Shown: piece after piece, positions 1-8,222 of the stretch | Layout: each line of letters starts with the position of its first letter | Numbering within the stretch: the first letter of the stretch is position 1 | Source of the DNA: Fidelibacterota bacterium | GTDB taxonomy: Bacteria; Fidelibacterota; Marinisomatia; Marinisomatales; Marinisomataceae | Assembly (NCBI GenBank): GCA_017856055.1 | Contig: JAFMFP010000003.1 | Coordinates: 1-48,180 of the forward strand | Direction: 5' to 3' | Length of the DNA: 48,180 nucleotides | Program-made: the position numbers and the translations under genes | The notes under the pieces: model-generated | Databases searched by the model: none | Seen by the model: the letters and a program-made list of their open reading frames with translations, nothing else | Told to the model about the DNA's origin: nothing

Positions 1-368
1 TCTTTGAAATAGGACAAGAAGAAGGAATTTTCAAACATTATAATGAAGATGGACTTCTTATTGAAGAAGAAGTATATAAAAATGGAAGACGTGACGGACC
101 CTATATATCATTCTATGATAATGGACAACTGAAAGAACAAGGAACTTATAAGAATGGAAAACTAGATGGTTCCTTTGAATCATACCATAGTAATGGACAA
201 TTCTTATGGAAAGGAACCTATAAGAATGGTTTTAAAGATGGAAAATACATAGAATCTTACTATTCCACTGGAAATGTCATTGAGGAAGGAATTTATCGGG
301 ATGGAACACTTGTATTTTACAAAACCACTAAAAATGGTGTAGAAACTGAATATATTTTTGATGATTAA
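1..368 (+). CDS. MORN/YwqK-type repeat protein, 3' part only
   Basis: An open frame enters from the left edge (codons from base 3) and ends at TAA 366-368, giving about 121 residues with no start in the window. The protein consists of tandem repeats with the pattern Y-K-N-G-x-x-D-G followed by Y-x-x-N-G, the signature of MORN_2 / YwqK-like repeats. These proteins are widespread in FCB bacteria, often in multicopy families; some are annotated as toxin-antitoxin 'YwqK antitoxin', but a real role is rarely known. The N-terminus is outside the window, so a signal peptide or lipobox cannot be checked. The end degenerates into a non-repeat tail. The family call is fairly sure; no function is claimed. 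Confidence 0.75.
   Translation, partial: FEIGQEEGIFKHYNEDGLLIEEEVYKNGRRDGPYISFYDNGQLKEQGTYKNGKLDGSFESYHSNGQFLWKGTYKNGFKDGKYIESYYSTGNVIEEGIYRDGTLVFYKTTKNGVETEYIFDD
75..365 (+). repeat. Tandem 24-25 residue MORN-like repeats inside the partial CDS
   Basis: Repeat units begin with a TAT (or TAT CGG) codon at 75, 147, 219 and 294. The first two units are exactly 72 nt, the third is 75 nt and the last is incomplete. Each starts Y-K/R-N/D-G, followed four residues later by D-G in the first three units. The DNA is similar between copies (for example ACTTATAAGAATGG near 145 and ACCTATAAGAATGG near 217), so the copies arose by duplication and could vary in number between strains. Confidence 0.7.
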
Positions 369-440
369 GAAAAATGAATTATCAACCTAGAAAAATAACA
401 AAAATAATCACTGTAGAATAAGTACCTAAGGGGGTGTTTT

Positions 441-947
441 TTGATTGAATTCAAAATAACTTTAGAAAATAATTACGTTCGTTTAGTACAAACTTCAGAA
501 GACCATTTTCAAGAATTATACCAAATTGGTAGTAACCCAGTAATATGGGAACAACACCCAAATCAAGATAGATGGAAAAAAAATAATTTTAGAAAATATT
601 TTGATGGTGGAATAAATAATAGTGAAGGTTGTTTTACTATTATTGATAAAAAAATAAATAAAATTATTGGAAATACAAGATTCTATTCATTTGATGAAAA
701 CAATCAATCAGTAAAAATAGGTTATACATTTATTTCTAATGAATATTGGGGTACTGAAATGAATTACCAAATTAAGAAATTAATGATGGATTATATTTTT
801 CAATTTTTAGATAAAGTATATTTCGAAATTGGGAAAAATAATTTTCGTTCACAAAAATCTGTTGAAAAACTTGGTGGTAAAAAAGTTAAACCTCAAAAAA
901 AAGAAAATTACTTATATCTAATTGATAAGAGTAAATGGAAAGGTTAA
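441..947 (+). CDS. GNAT N-acetyltransferase (RimJ/RimL-like)
   Basis: A 168-residue protein of the RimJ/RimL (Acetyltransf_3) branch of the GNAT fold, which moves acetyl from acetyl-CoA to an amine. The N-terminal half has the family's L-x-x-x-x-V-R-L start and a segment like IWEQHPNQDRW seen in uncharacterised Bacteroidota homologues. The C-terminal half has GYTFISNEYWGTEMN for the acetyl-CoA pocket and a typical end with N-x-x-S-x-x-S-V-E-K-L-G. The start is a TTG at 441, supported by an AAGGGGGTG ribosome site at 429-437. The substrate is unknown; it may be a small molecule such as an antibiotic or amino acid rather than a ribosomal protein. A second GNAT gene follows. Confidence 0.8.
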   Translation: MIEFKITLENNYVRLVQTSEDHFQELYQIGSNPVIWEQHPNQDRWKKNNFRKYFDGGINNSEGCFTIIDKKINKIIGNTRFYSFDENNQSVKIGYTFISNEYWGTEMNYQIKKLMMDYIFQFLDKVYFEIGKNNFRSQKSVEKLGGKKVKPQKKENYLYLIDKSKWKG

Positions 948-1000
948 AAAAATCAATAGATAGAATGTAACCATTTGTAAATTGAAGGGTGGTTGAAGAA

Positions 1001-1474
1001 ATGTCTGAAATTAGATTAATTCCATTTGATAATAATTATCGCAATGACTTTTTTCTTCTAAATAAAGAATGGATAGAAGAATATTGGGAACTAGAAAATT
1101 CAGATAAAAAAGATTTATTATATCCTGAAAACATTTCTCAGGGGGGAGGAGAAATATTTTTAGTATTAGAAAAAAATACGGTAATTGGTACTTGTGCAAT
1201 GATTAAAATTTCATCTAAATCTTATGAACTTGCAAAAATGACTATTTCCCAAAAATATAGAGGTAGGGGATATTCTAAATTACTTATGAAGGCAAGTATC
1301 AATTTTGCAAAAAATCAAAAAGCGAAAAAAATTATTTTAATATCAAATCGAAAATTGGTTGTAGCTAGACAACTTTATGACAAATTCGGATTTAAAGAAG
1401 TTGTTCTTGATTCAGACAAGTATTCAAGAGGTGATATTAAAATGGAACTTAATCTTCAGGAACAAATTCTTTGA
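1001..1474 (+). CDS. GNAT N-acetyltransferase (small-molecule type)
   Basis: A 157-residue GNAT enzyme. The acetyl-CoA motif reads MTISQKYRGRGYSKLL (R-G-x-G-x-S/G type) and is followed by a helix, a beta strand with ILISN, and the closing L-Y-x-K-F-G-F. The N-terminal segment NKEWIEEYWELE and the ELAKM strand resemble a widespread GNAT subgroup sometimes fused to MarR regulators; no MarR domain is present here. I chose ATG 1001 because the in-frame GTG at 989 lies directly on the purine-rich GAAGG that could serve as ribosome site. It overlaps the next gene by 4 nt (TTGA). The substrate is unknown. Confidence 0.8.
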   Translation: MSEIRLIPFDNNYRNDFFLLNKEWIEEYWELENSDKKDLLYPENISQGGGEIFLVLEKNTVIGTCAMIKISSKSYELAKMTISQKYRGRGYSKLLMKASINFAKNQKAKKIILISNRKLVVARQLYDKFGFKEVVLDSDKYSRGDIKMELNLQEQIL

Positions 1475-1779
1475 AAAGTAATTTAAATAGCAATATGTTA
1501 AGCATCTTTTTTGGGATATTTTTTTTATTTATTGGCTTTGTTAATAATTTTTGGGGAAATGATCCTTATTTTGGATTTTGTATTATGTTTACATCCTTTA
1601 TTTATTTCGACAAAGTATTAGTTAAACTCAATCAAGCTATTAGTACTAAAACTGTGAATATGATTAAAATAGTTGTAGGATTTTTGATTCTATGGCTTGC
1701 ACTTGGTGTAGGTGAATTTTTTGATAAGCTAGCATTAATGATTATTAATTTTCCACTAACTTTTATAACCGGATTTTAA
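1471..1779 (+). CDS. Small integral membrane protein of unknown function
   Basis: About 102 residues, nearly all hydrophobic, with two or three predicted membrane helices: a first around residues 9-27, a second around 32-48 and a third around 64-83. The TTG start at 1471 overlaps the stop of the preceding GNAT gene (TTGA) and has an AGGA at 1458-1461 at good spacing; an in-frame ATG at 1495 is an alternative. Conserved-looking features are N-N-F-W-G-N between helices 1 and 2 and the charged loop FDKVLVKLNQ. I do not recognise the family. It is likely translated with its neighbour and with the following small membrane protein. Confidence 0.55.
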   Translation: MKSNLNSNMLSIFFGIFFLFIGFVNNFWGNDPYFGFCIMFTSFIYFDKVLVKLNQAISTKTVNMIKIVVGFLILWLALGVGEFFDKLALMIINFPLTFITGF

Positions 1780-1783
1780 TATC

Positions 1784-2065
1784 GTGGAAAAAATCTTATT
1801 AGCTTTATGTATTTTTGTATCTTTTGGAATTCTATCTTTATTCTTTAGTCAAAATTCAATCAAAGCAAATTTTAAATATATTTTAAACTGGATATTTGGC
1901 TTTCTTGTATTAGTTATTTTTGATTTATTTATGGAAGCTATTGTATTTGAGGCTTTGTCTTGGAATGGAACAAACAAAAATGATTGGTTTTTCATGTTAT
2001 GGTGGCTTCTAGTTTCTTTTTGGTTTATACATGGCATTTCAGCACTATATTTTGGTAAAAAATAA
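1784..2065 (+). CDS. Small integral membrane protein of unknown function
   Basis: A 93-residue protein with a GTG start 4 nt after the preceding stop and no clear ribosome site, which suggests translational coupling. Three hydrophobic segments are visible: residues 3-22, about 33-52 and about 66-88, the last rich in Trp and Phe (FFMLWWLLVSFWF). A short polar loop (WNGTNKND) separates the second and third helices. No motif allows a functional call. It could form a two-subunit membrane assembly with the preceding small protein, but this rests only on adjacency. Confidence 0.5.
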   Translation: MEKILLALCIFVSFGILSLFFSQNSIKANFKYILNWIFGFLVLVIFDLFMEAIVFEALSWNGTNKNDWFFMLWWLLVSFWFIHGISALYFGKK

Positions 2066-2089
2066 TAAAAATTATTCTTAGCTTTCTCT

Positions 2090-3880
2090 GTGAAGAAACT
2101 TATAACAACTTTTCTTATAATTACTTTAGCATTTGCACAATCTGTTGCTGTAAATGATGCATTAAATTACGATGAAATAGTCAAAGACATTAATAAAGGC
2201 AGATTTTCTAGTGCTCTAAAAAAAGTTGAAAAGTATGAAGTGTTAGATGAAAACTTGGTTCTCTTAAAAATAAAATCATTAAGAGGTTTAATGCGTTATG
2301 AAGATGCTCTTAAAATACATTCTAGTTTTTCAAGAACTTTCTTAAATAATGATTTTTTGAGTCTATATTACTTAGAGATAGGAGATATTTTTGCTGATTT
2401 ACAGCTGTATAATTTTGCATTTGAAAACTACTTAAAATCTAATGTACTCAACAATGACAGAAAAAATGATAATATTATATATAAAAGATTATCTTCAACT
2501 TTACAGCTCGGTCTAGATTACCAGTTTCTGCATTCACTTGAACTGATGGAATTAAATCAAGACAATTTAAGCTTGATTTATCTTGCTCAATGTTTTTCTA
2601 AAGATAATTCTGATAATTATTTATCAATTTTTCCTAAAATAAATTCATCAACTTTTAACAGAGAGCTAAGATCAGCTTATAAATTCATTCAAAAAAAGAT
2701 TTCAAATAATTCTGACTCAAACAGGATTGGAGTTGTTTTGCCTTTAACTGGAGAAAATTCTAATGAAGCTAATGCGTTTTTAAAAGGTCTTACTTTGTCA
2801 AATAATAGTTCAAACTCAAGGTATCAAAAAGAATTTATTGTGATAGATAATTATGGATCAGAAATCAAAACAATTGAAGCATTTAGAGTTTTAAGGGATA
2901 TATATAAAGTATCTGCAGTTATTGGCCCCTTTAATGAAAAAAATCTTCTCAGTGCAGCAGCTTTATACTCAAGAAGTGATACAATAATTTTATCTCCTTT
3001 TTATGCAAGCGAAGAGGTTCATAAAATCAACAAAAATGTTTTACTTCTTAATTCATCATTAAAAGTAAAAAATCAGGTTTTATTAAACTATTTAGTAAAC
3101 AGCTTCAATGAAAAGGATTCATTTTCCATAGCAATTATTGCACCTGATTCAGATTTTGGAAGAAAAGAAGTAGACTCTATTTTAATTGAAATGGACCAAC
3201 TTAATATTGAGCCAATTTCTGTTCAATTTTATAATATAAATGGAGATATAGATTTAAGAAGTAATTTTGATGTTCTAAGGGAGATTGCATGGGAAAAGAA
3301 AAATGAAGAAGAATATCAAGATTTCCTCGGTGCAGAAATTGATATGTTAGATTCGATGTTTGAAATTGAAACAGATGATTTATATAGTAGATTTAATATT
3401 AGTGAGGAAGCTGACATAGATTCTTCAAAATTTATTTTAGATACTATTGATGCAGTTTATCTCCCTGTATCCAATAGCGAAATGAAATTTGTTGCAACTC
3501 AAATAGCTCTTTCCAATTTGGATACACAGTTAATTGGAAATGACTTATGGTTTGATATGGAATTTTTACGTCAAGAAAATATTTCTCCCCATATTCAAAA
3601 AATGATTTATAGTAGTGCATATAGCCCTAACTATAAAATTAGAAATGATTATGGTAACAATAATTCTTTAAATTATTTTTTCTACTATGGATACGACATT
3701 TCTGAATTCCTGAAGTCAACTTTAACAATCTCAGACCTCTCTTCTAATTCATTTGAGAATGGAATGACTAGAGGGTTTTCTTTTAATTTGGGTTCAGTAA
3801 ATAAGAGCGTAAATATTTATCAATTTGAGTCAAATAGGTTAATAAAATTTTCTAATAATCAAAATTTGAATGATAATTAA
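2090..3880 (+). CDS. Secreted TPR plus periplasmic-binding-fold protein (LpoA-like)
   Basis: A 596-residue exported protein. Residues 1-16 form a Sec signal peptide ending FA, so the mature chain would start with Gln; there is no lipobox. Residues ~25-200 are helical and TPR-like (repeated A-L-K-K-V-E-K and A-F-E-N-Y patterns). From ~211 begins a type-1 periplasmic binding fold (Peripla_BP_6) with R-I-G-V-V-L-P-L-T-G and, later, A-V-I-G-P-F. This order matches LpoA-type activators of penicillin-binding proteins and LivK-like proteins carrying N-terminal repeats. A role in peptidoglycan synthesis is an inference; uppP two genes downstream agrees with it. An acidic insert (EEEYQDFLGAEIDMLDSM) lies within the binding domain. 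The GTG start is the only one that includes the signal peptide. Confidence 0.65.
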   Translation: MKKLITTFLIITLAFAQSVAVNDALNYDEIVKDINKGRFSSALKKVEKYEVLDENLVLLKIKSLRGLMRYEDALKIHSSFSRTFLNNDFLSLYYLEIGDIFADLQLYNFAFENYLKSNVLNNDRKNDNIIYKRLSSTLQLGLDYQFLHSLELMELNQDNLSLIYLAQCFSKDNSDNYLSIFPKINSSTFNRELRSAYKFIQKKISNNSDSNRIGVVLPLTGENSNEANAFLKGLTLSNNSSNSRYQKEFIVIDNYGSEIKTIEAFRVLRDIYKVSAVIGPFNEKNLLSAAALYSRSDTIILSPFYASEEVHKINKNVLLLNSSLKVKNQVLLNYLVNSFNEKDSFSIAIIAPDSDFGRKEVDSILIEMDQLNIEPISVQFYNINGDIDLRSNFDVLREIAWEKKNEEEYQDFLGAEIDMLDSMFEIETDDLYSRFNISEEADIDSSKFILDTIDAVYLPVSNSEMKFVATQIALSNLDTQLIGNDLWFDMEFLRQENISPHIQKMIYSSAYSPNYKIRNDYGNNNSLNYFFYYGYDISEFLKSTLTISDLSSNSFENGMTRGFSFNLGSVNKSVNIYQFESNRLIKFSNNQNLNDN

Positions 3881-4490
3881 CTTTTCCTCAAAATTTCAAA
3901 TTCCAAACTATACAATTCTTTTCTCAAGCGAATCCTTTGATAATTTGAACAGTTCAAGAAAAATATTTTCTATGAACCAAGTTCATTCAAATAAAATTTC
4001 TCTTCTTGATAAATTCAATCAAAACGATAAGTTGGATGGATTATTAGCCATTAATTCATCTTCAATTTTGTCCGTAAAAACCGCTGATTGTCTTCCAATT
4101 TTCATTTATCATAACTCGAGAAATATTTTTGGTATTTTGCATGCTGGGTGGAGAGGATTAAGCAATGGAATTATCAATAATCTTGTTCAGTTGCTTTTAG
4201 AGCAAAATTTGAACCCAAGTGATTTTTCAGCCTTTATTGGCCCTTCAATATGTCAAAAAAATTATGAAGTCACTAAAGAAATGCAGAACTTTTTTCCTGG
4301 TAAATTCTTTAAAACAATTGATAAGAAACTTTTTTTAAGCCTTCAGGATTTTACTATAGAAAACTTTTCAAATTTTGGAATAAATACTCTATTTTGTAAT
4401 GAATGTACTTATGAAAATAAAAACTACCATTCTTACAGAAAAAGCAAAACTTCACAAAGAATAACAGGAATCATTTATAGAAATGAATAA
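3870..4490 (+). CDS. pgeF: Purine nucleoside phosphorylase / laccase-domain protein YfiH
   Basis: A 206-residue YfiH/LACC1 family protein, once called polyphenol oxidase or laccase. E. coli YfiH has been linked to correcting L-Ser misincorporation in peptidoglycan, and related enzymes have purine nucleoside phosphorylase/adenosine deaminase activity. The zinc ligands are in place: H39 in Q-V-H-S-N, C74 in K-T-A-D-C-L-P and H91 in L-H-A-G-W-R-G. GPSIC and a C-terminal S-Y-R segment also match. It is shorter than E. coli YfiH (about 243), mostly at the N-terminus and in loops. It overlaps the preceding gene by 11 nt and uppP by 8 nt, a cell-wall context that suits YfiH. Confidence 0.88.
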   Translation: MIINFSSKFQIPNYTILFSSESFDNLNSSRKIFSMNQVHSNKISLLDKFNQNDKLDGLLAINSSSILSVKTADCLPIFIYHNSRNIFGILHAGWRGLSNGIINNLVQLLLEQNLNPSDFSAFIGPSICQKNYEVTKEMQNFFPGKFFKTIDKKLFLSLQDFTIENFSNFGINTLFCNECTYENKNYHSYRKSKTSQRITGIIYRNE

Positions 4491-5229
4491 TCTAATTGAG
4501 CTCTTTATTTTAGGAATAATTCAAGGTATGACTGAATTTTTTCCAATTAGTAGCTCGGGTCATTTAGTAATTGGACAAGATATCCTTAATATTTCAAATT
4601 TAGATGCTACAGAGGAAATTATAGCTCATTTTGGAACTTTATTTAGCATCATTTATTTTTATCGATCATCATTTTTTTCTAAAAAGAACCCTTCTGATTT
4701 TTTCCATTCAGAAAATCTCACCAAATTGGTTCTCGCAACTATTCCTGCAATAATTTTTGCTTTATTATTTGACGTTGAATCATTCTTCAATATCGGCTTT
4801 GTGGAGAAAGCTCTCTTAATCAATGGTATCTGGCTTATTTTAGCTACGATTCTTACCAATACTTTTAAATTTAAGTTAACCAATAAAATTGCTTTATTAT
4901 TGGGTATCTTCCAGTCTATAGCAATTTTACCAGGTATTTCTAGATCAGGAGCGGTAATTTGTGCTGCACTAATCCTAGGAATTAAAAAAAGTGAAATAAT
5001 TAAGTTTTGTTTTTATATGGTTGTTCCAGCAACAATTTTATCTATTTTTTATAAATTGTTATTTTCATCCAATGGTTTTTCAATTTTATCTTTTCAGTCT
5101 AGCTTTGTTTTATTTTCCTCCTCTTTTATTTTTGGATACTTGAGTCTAGTTTTTTTAATAAAAATTTTAGAAAAGTTTAGCTTTATTGGCTTTGGAGTAT
5201 ATTGTATAATTGTTAGTTTCTTAATATGA
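4483..5229 (+). CDS. uppP: Undecaprenyl-diphosphatase UppP/BacA
   Basis: A 248-residue polytopic membrane enzyme that removes a phosphate from undecaprenyl diphosphate, recycling the lipid carrier for peptidoglycan and other glycans. Diagnostic motifs are the N-terminal (E/Q)GxxEFxPxSSxGH, here I-I-Q-G-M-T-E-F-F-P-I-S-S-S-G-H, and the second half motif P-G-I-S-R-S-G-A. The length is slightly below the usual ~265-275 residues. The first eight bases are ATGAATAA, the last three being the pgeF stop, so the two are translationally coupled. BacA overproduction gives bacitracin resistance in other bacteria. Confidence 0.93.
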   Translation: MNNLIELFILGIIQGMTEFFPISSSGHLVIGQDILNISNLDATEEIIAHFGTLFSIIYFYRSSFFSKKNPSDFFHSENLTKLVLATIPAIIFALLFDVESFFNIGFVEKALLINGIWLILATILTNTFKFKLTNKIALLLGIFQSIAILPGISRSGAVICAALILGIKKSEIIKFCFYMVVPATILSIFYKLLFSSNGFSILSFQSSFVLFSSSFIFGYLSLVFLIKILEKFSFIGFGVYCIIVSFLI

Positions 5230-6662
5230 TTGAATTAATTTTTTCACTTTATTTATTATTAATTATTTTTGTTGGAATTTTTTCTAATAGGTTTATTGCT
5301 AATAAATTAGATTTTCTTTTAGCTGGCAGAAAACTTGGACCATGGGTAACTGCTTTCTCAGAAAGAGCTTCCGGTGAATCTGCTTGGCTTTTATTAGGTT
5401 TGCCTGGCGCAGCAATCGCAATCGGCTATGGAGAAATTTGGGCTGTACTTGGTATAACTATAGGCATTATATCTTCTTGGTTTTTAGTTGCTGAAAAGTT
5501 GCGTGATGAAACCGAAAAGTATAATGCTGTAACAATCCCTGATTATTTAGAAAAAAGATTTAATGACAATGGATCAATTAAATTAATTTCTGCAGGAATT
5601 ATTACTCTATTTTTTTCCTTTTATGTTTCAGCTCAATTCCACGGTGCTGGTAAGATACTGGAGCAGATATTTGGAATTGACCCAATTTATGGAATTACAT
5701 TAAGTGCCATTATTATAATAATTTATACTCTTTTAGGTGGTTTATTAGCTGTAGCTTGGACCGATCTTATTCAGGGTATTTTAATGATAGGTACTTTAGT
5801 CATTCTACCAGTTCTAGGATTTTTCTATTTGTTTGAGAGTGGAAATAGTCTTGAAAATGTTCTTTTTGCTAGCTCAGACCCTATTAAAAATTCTATTTTT
5901 TCTTCTTCAGATTCTTTTTCATCGATGATTTTACTTGCTTTAGGGGGAATGAGTTGGGGGTTGGGATATTTTGGACAACCTCACTTGCTTATCAGGTATA
6001 TGGCCATTAAATCTGTCAAAGATGTAAAGATTGCTAAATGGGTTGCAACATTTTGGGCAATTCCAGGTATTATGGGTGCTTTTTTAATTGGTATTGTTGG
6101 CTTAGCTTACTTTGGAGAGGATTATTTTATTGGCAAAGATCCAGAAACAGTGATGCCTCTTCTGGCCTCTACTTTATTACCTTCCTGGCTTGCAGGTTTA
6201 TTAATCTCAGGTGCAGTAGCTGCAATGATGTCAACAGCCGATTCTCAATTACTTGTCTCATCATCAACTATTAGTGAAGATTTAGGATTAAATAGATTAT
6301 TTAAAAAAAGAAGTACTGAAATTGATTTATTAATAAATACTCGTTTAATTACTACTATTTTAGGATTGATTGCATATGGTATGGCAATTTATTCACAAAT
6401 TACTGGCAATTCGATTTTTGGAATAGTTAGCTTTGCTTGGAGTGGTTTGGGATCTTCATTTGGACCCGCAATTATTCTATCTTTATGGTGGGCTAGAACT
6501 TCAACTAAGGGAATTATTGCTGGCTTGTTGTCTGGATCTATTTCAACAATTATTTGGGGCAGCAGTCCTTATTTAAAGTCAATTGTCACTGAAAGATTAT
6601 CAAGTTTTGTTATTGCTTTTTTTGCAATAGTAATTTTTAGCTATCTATATAAAGATGAATAA
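5226..6662 (+). CDS. Sodium:solute symporter, PutP (proline) type
   Basis: A 478-residue protein of the SSS family with about 13 membrane helices. The helix-1 region LAGRKLGPWVTAFSERASGE and the following WLLLGLPGA closely track E. coli PutP, as does the Na2-site region AAMMSTADSQLLVSSSTISE. The position of PutP Asp55 is Gly (G50 here) and Met56 is Glu (E51), while Ser57 is kept (S52), so the Na+ or substrate site differs from classic PutP. Proline is the best substrate guess but not proven. It overlaps uppP by ATGA and holA by ATGAATAA, although neither neighbour is functionally related. Confidence 0.82.
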   Translation: MIELIFSLYLLLIIFVGIFSNRFIANKLDFLLAGRKLGPWVTAFSERASGESAWLLLGLPGAAIAIGYGEIWAVLGITIGIISSWFLVAEKLRDETEKYNAVTIPDYLEKRFNDNGSIKLISAGIITLFFSFYVSAQFHGAGKILEQIFGIDPIYGITLSAIIIIIYTLLGGLLAVAWTDLIQGILMIGTLVILPVLGFFYLFESGNSLENVLFASSDPIKNSIFSSSDSFSSMILLALGGMSWGLGYFGQPHLLIRYMAIKSVKDVKIAKWVATFWAIPGIMGAFLIGIVGLAYFGEDYFIGKDPETVMPLLASTLLPSWLAGLLISGAVAAMMSTADSQLLVSSSTISEDLGLNRLFKKRSTEIDLLINTRLITTILGLIAYGMAIYSQITGNSIFGIVSFAWSGLGSSFGPAIILSLWWARTSTKGIIAGLLSGSISTIIWGSSPYLKSIVTERLSSFVIAFFAIVIFSYLYKDE

Positions 6663-7653
6663 AATTTTTGAATTAAATAGTGATTTATTAAAAAAATCAA
6701 AGAATTTTTTTTTAGCAGGAGATAATGATTTTTTATATTTATTTATTAAAGATAAAATAAAATCTATCCACTCTGATTCTGATTTATATATTTTTGATTG
6801 TTCAGATAAAATTGAACTTCAAGAGGCAATAGATTCCTTATCCAACTTGACACTTTTTACTGAAAAGAAAATTACAATTTTAAAAAATATAGACTCCATT
6901 TCAGACAAAATGTTACATACTTTTGTTGAAATTTTTCAAAATAACCTCGAATCAGAAAATTTAATTCTTGGAGTAGATAATAATTTTCTGTCTTATGATT
7001 ATACTACTAAAAAGAATCGTCTAAAGTCAAAAAATTCAGTTGCACTTTCAAAAAGCTGCCAATTGATTGATATTTCAACTCCTTTTGAAAGTGAAATGAT
7101 TCGTTGGATTTCTTTTTTTGAAAAAGAAAAAAATATTACCATTCCACCAAAATTAAAAAAAGAACTTGTTTTAATCTTTGGTACCAATTTTCATTCGATT
7201 TACAATGAGATAAATAAGATTTCTTATCTCATCGAGTCTAAAATATTCAGTTTTGATGAGTGGTATCAATCAATTTCAAATTCTCATAAAAATAAACAAT
7301 TGTGGGAGTTCAATTATGCCGTATTAGATAAAAAGATTCAAGATATTTTGGTGATTGGAAATTCGATTTATCTGCAATATGGAATTAATTTTATTATATC
7401 AAGCCTGTTTCAAATTTTTGAAACTTTATTTTTTTATCATATAAATGATGGAACAAATATCAATCGCATGCATTCAAGTTTAAAACCAAACATTTTGAAA
7501 AGAGTTAGTTTGTCGTATAAAAATTTCAAAATGATTGAAATTGAAAAAGCGCTAATAGCTTTATATGATGCAGATAAAAAACAAAAACAACGAAAGAATA
7601 TAGATGACGCAGAGTTTGTTAAACTTATCACTGAAATCTTCAGCGATGGATAA
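6655..7653 (+). CDS. holA: DNA polymerase III delta subunit
   Basis: A 332-residue clamp-loader delta subunit, which opens the beta sliding clamp. The N-terminal part has F-F-L-A-G-D-N-D-F-L-Y followed by a Rossmann-like region with the family's T-L-F-T-E-K-K-I-T-I-L-K-N, and the C-terminal part is all-helical. Length matches HolA (about 330-345). It begins in an 8-nt overlap with the symporter gene (ATGAATAA) and ends in an 8-nt overlap with the sigma factor gene (ATGGATAA). Sequence conservation in HolA is always low, so the call rests on N-terminal motifs and length. Confidence 0.82.
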   Translation: MNKIFELNSDLLKKSKNFFLAGDNDFLYLFIKDKIKSIHSDSDLYIFDCSDKIELQEAIDSLSNLTLFTEKKITILKNIDSISDKMLHTFVEIFQNNLESENLILGVDNNFLSYDYTTKKNRLKSKNSVALSKSCQLIDISTPFESEMIRWISFFEKEKNITIPPKLKKELVLIFGTNFHSIYNEINKISYLIESKIFSFDEWYQSISNSHKNKQLWEFNYAVLDKKIQDILVIGNSIYLQYGINFIISSLFQIFETLFFYHINDGTNINRMHSSLKPNILKRVSLSYKNFKMIEIEKALIALYDADKKQKQRKNIDDAEFVKLITEIFSDG

Positions 7654-8215
7654 TCCTTTTAAACTTTCAGACGAAAAGCTAATTGCTCGCTTTGTTAATG
7701 GCGACATCAATGCTTATAAAGAGCTAGTAAAAAGGTATCAAGATAAACTTTTCAATTTTGTCATGAGATATTTTAATAATAGAGAGCAAGCTGAAGATGT
7801 TGTTCAAGAAACATTGATCAAGCTATACACTCATGCACATTATTACAAAGATATAGCCCTTTTCTCAACATGGATTTACACGATAGCAAAAAATAATGCT
7901 TTGACTGAATTAAGAAAAAATAAAGTGAAGAAAAGTAATTCAATGTGGACAGATGATGGAAAATTGATTGATATTGCTTCCAATGAAATACCTTTAGATG
8001 AAAAAGTCCAGAATGAAATTGCTGTCGAAAAACTGAACAAGTACTTATTAGAATTACCTGAAAATTTTAGGATGGCAGTTTATTTGAGAGATTTTGAGGA
8101 ACATTCTTATGAAGAAATTAGTATGATACTAGAAATTCCTATTGGTACAATTAAATCAAGAATCAATAGGGGAAGAATTATGCTTGCAGAAAAATTGAAG
8201 TCATATAAGGAGTAA
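7646..8215 (+). CDS. ECF RNA polymerase sigma factor
   Basis: A 189-residue sigma-70 family factor with only regions 2 and 4. Region 2 spans roughly residues 20-90 with D-K-L-F-N-F-V, the N-R-E-Q-A-E-D-V-V-Q-E-T core-binding segment and F-S-T-W-I-Y-T-I-A-K. Region 4 has L-P-E-N-F-R and a helix-turn-helix E-I-S-M-I-L-E-I-P-I-G-T-I-K-S-R. I chose ATG 7646, which gives an 8-nt overlap with holA; a longer frame opens at 7604 but its extra residues do not look like sigma. An anti-sigma-like gene follows with its own AAGGAG (8207-8212), making a regulator pair. The regulon is probably envelope-related, judging from the downstream lipoprotein and glycan genes. Confidence 0.88.
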   Translation: MDNPFKLSDEKLIARFVNGDINAYKELVKRYQDKLFNFVMRYFNNREQAEDVVQETLIKLYTHAHYYKDIALFSTWIYTIAKNNALTELRKNKVKKSNSMWTDDGKLIDIASNEIPLDEKVQNEIAVEKLNKYLLELPENFRMAVYLRDFEEHSYEEISMILEIPIGTIKSRINRGRIMLAEKLKSYKE

Positions 8216-8222
8216 AATTTAA

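Noticed and set aside
7604-7645. Longer N-terminus for the sigma factor
   Set aside because: The extra residues lie fully inside holA and do not resemble sigma region 2. The ATG at 7646 gives an 8-nt overlap of the same type as other junctions here.
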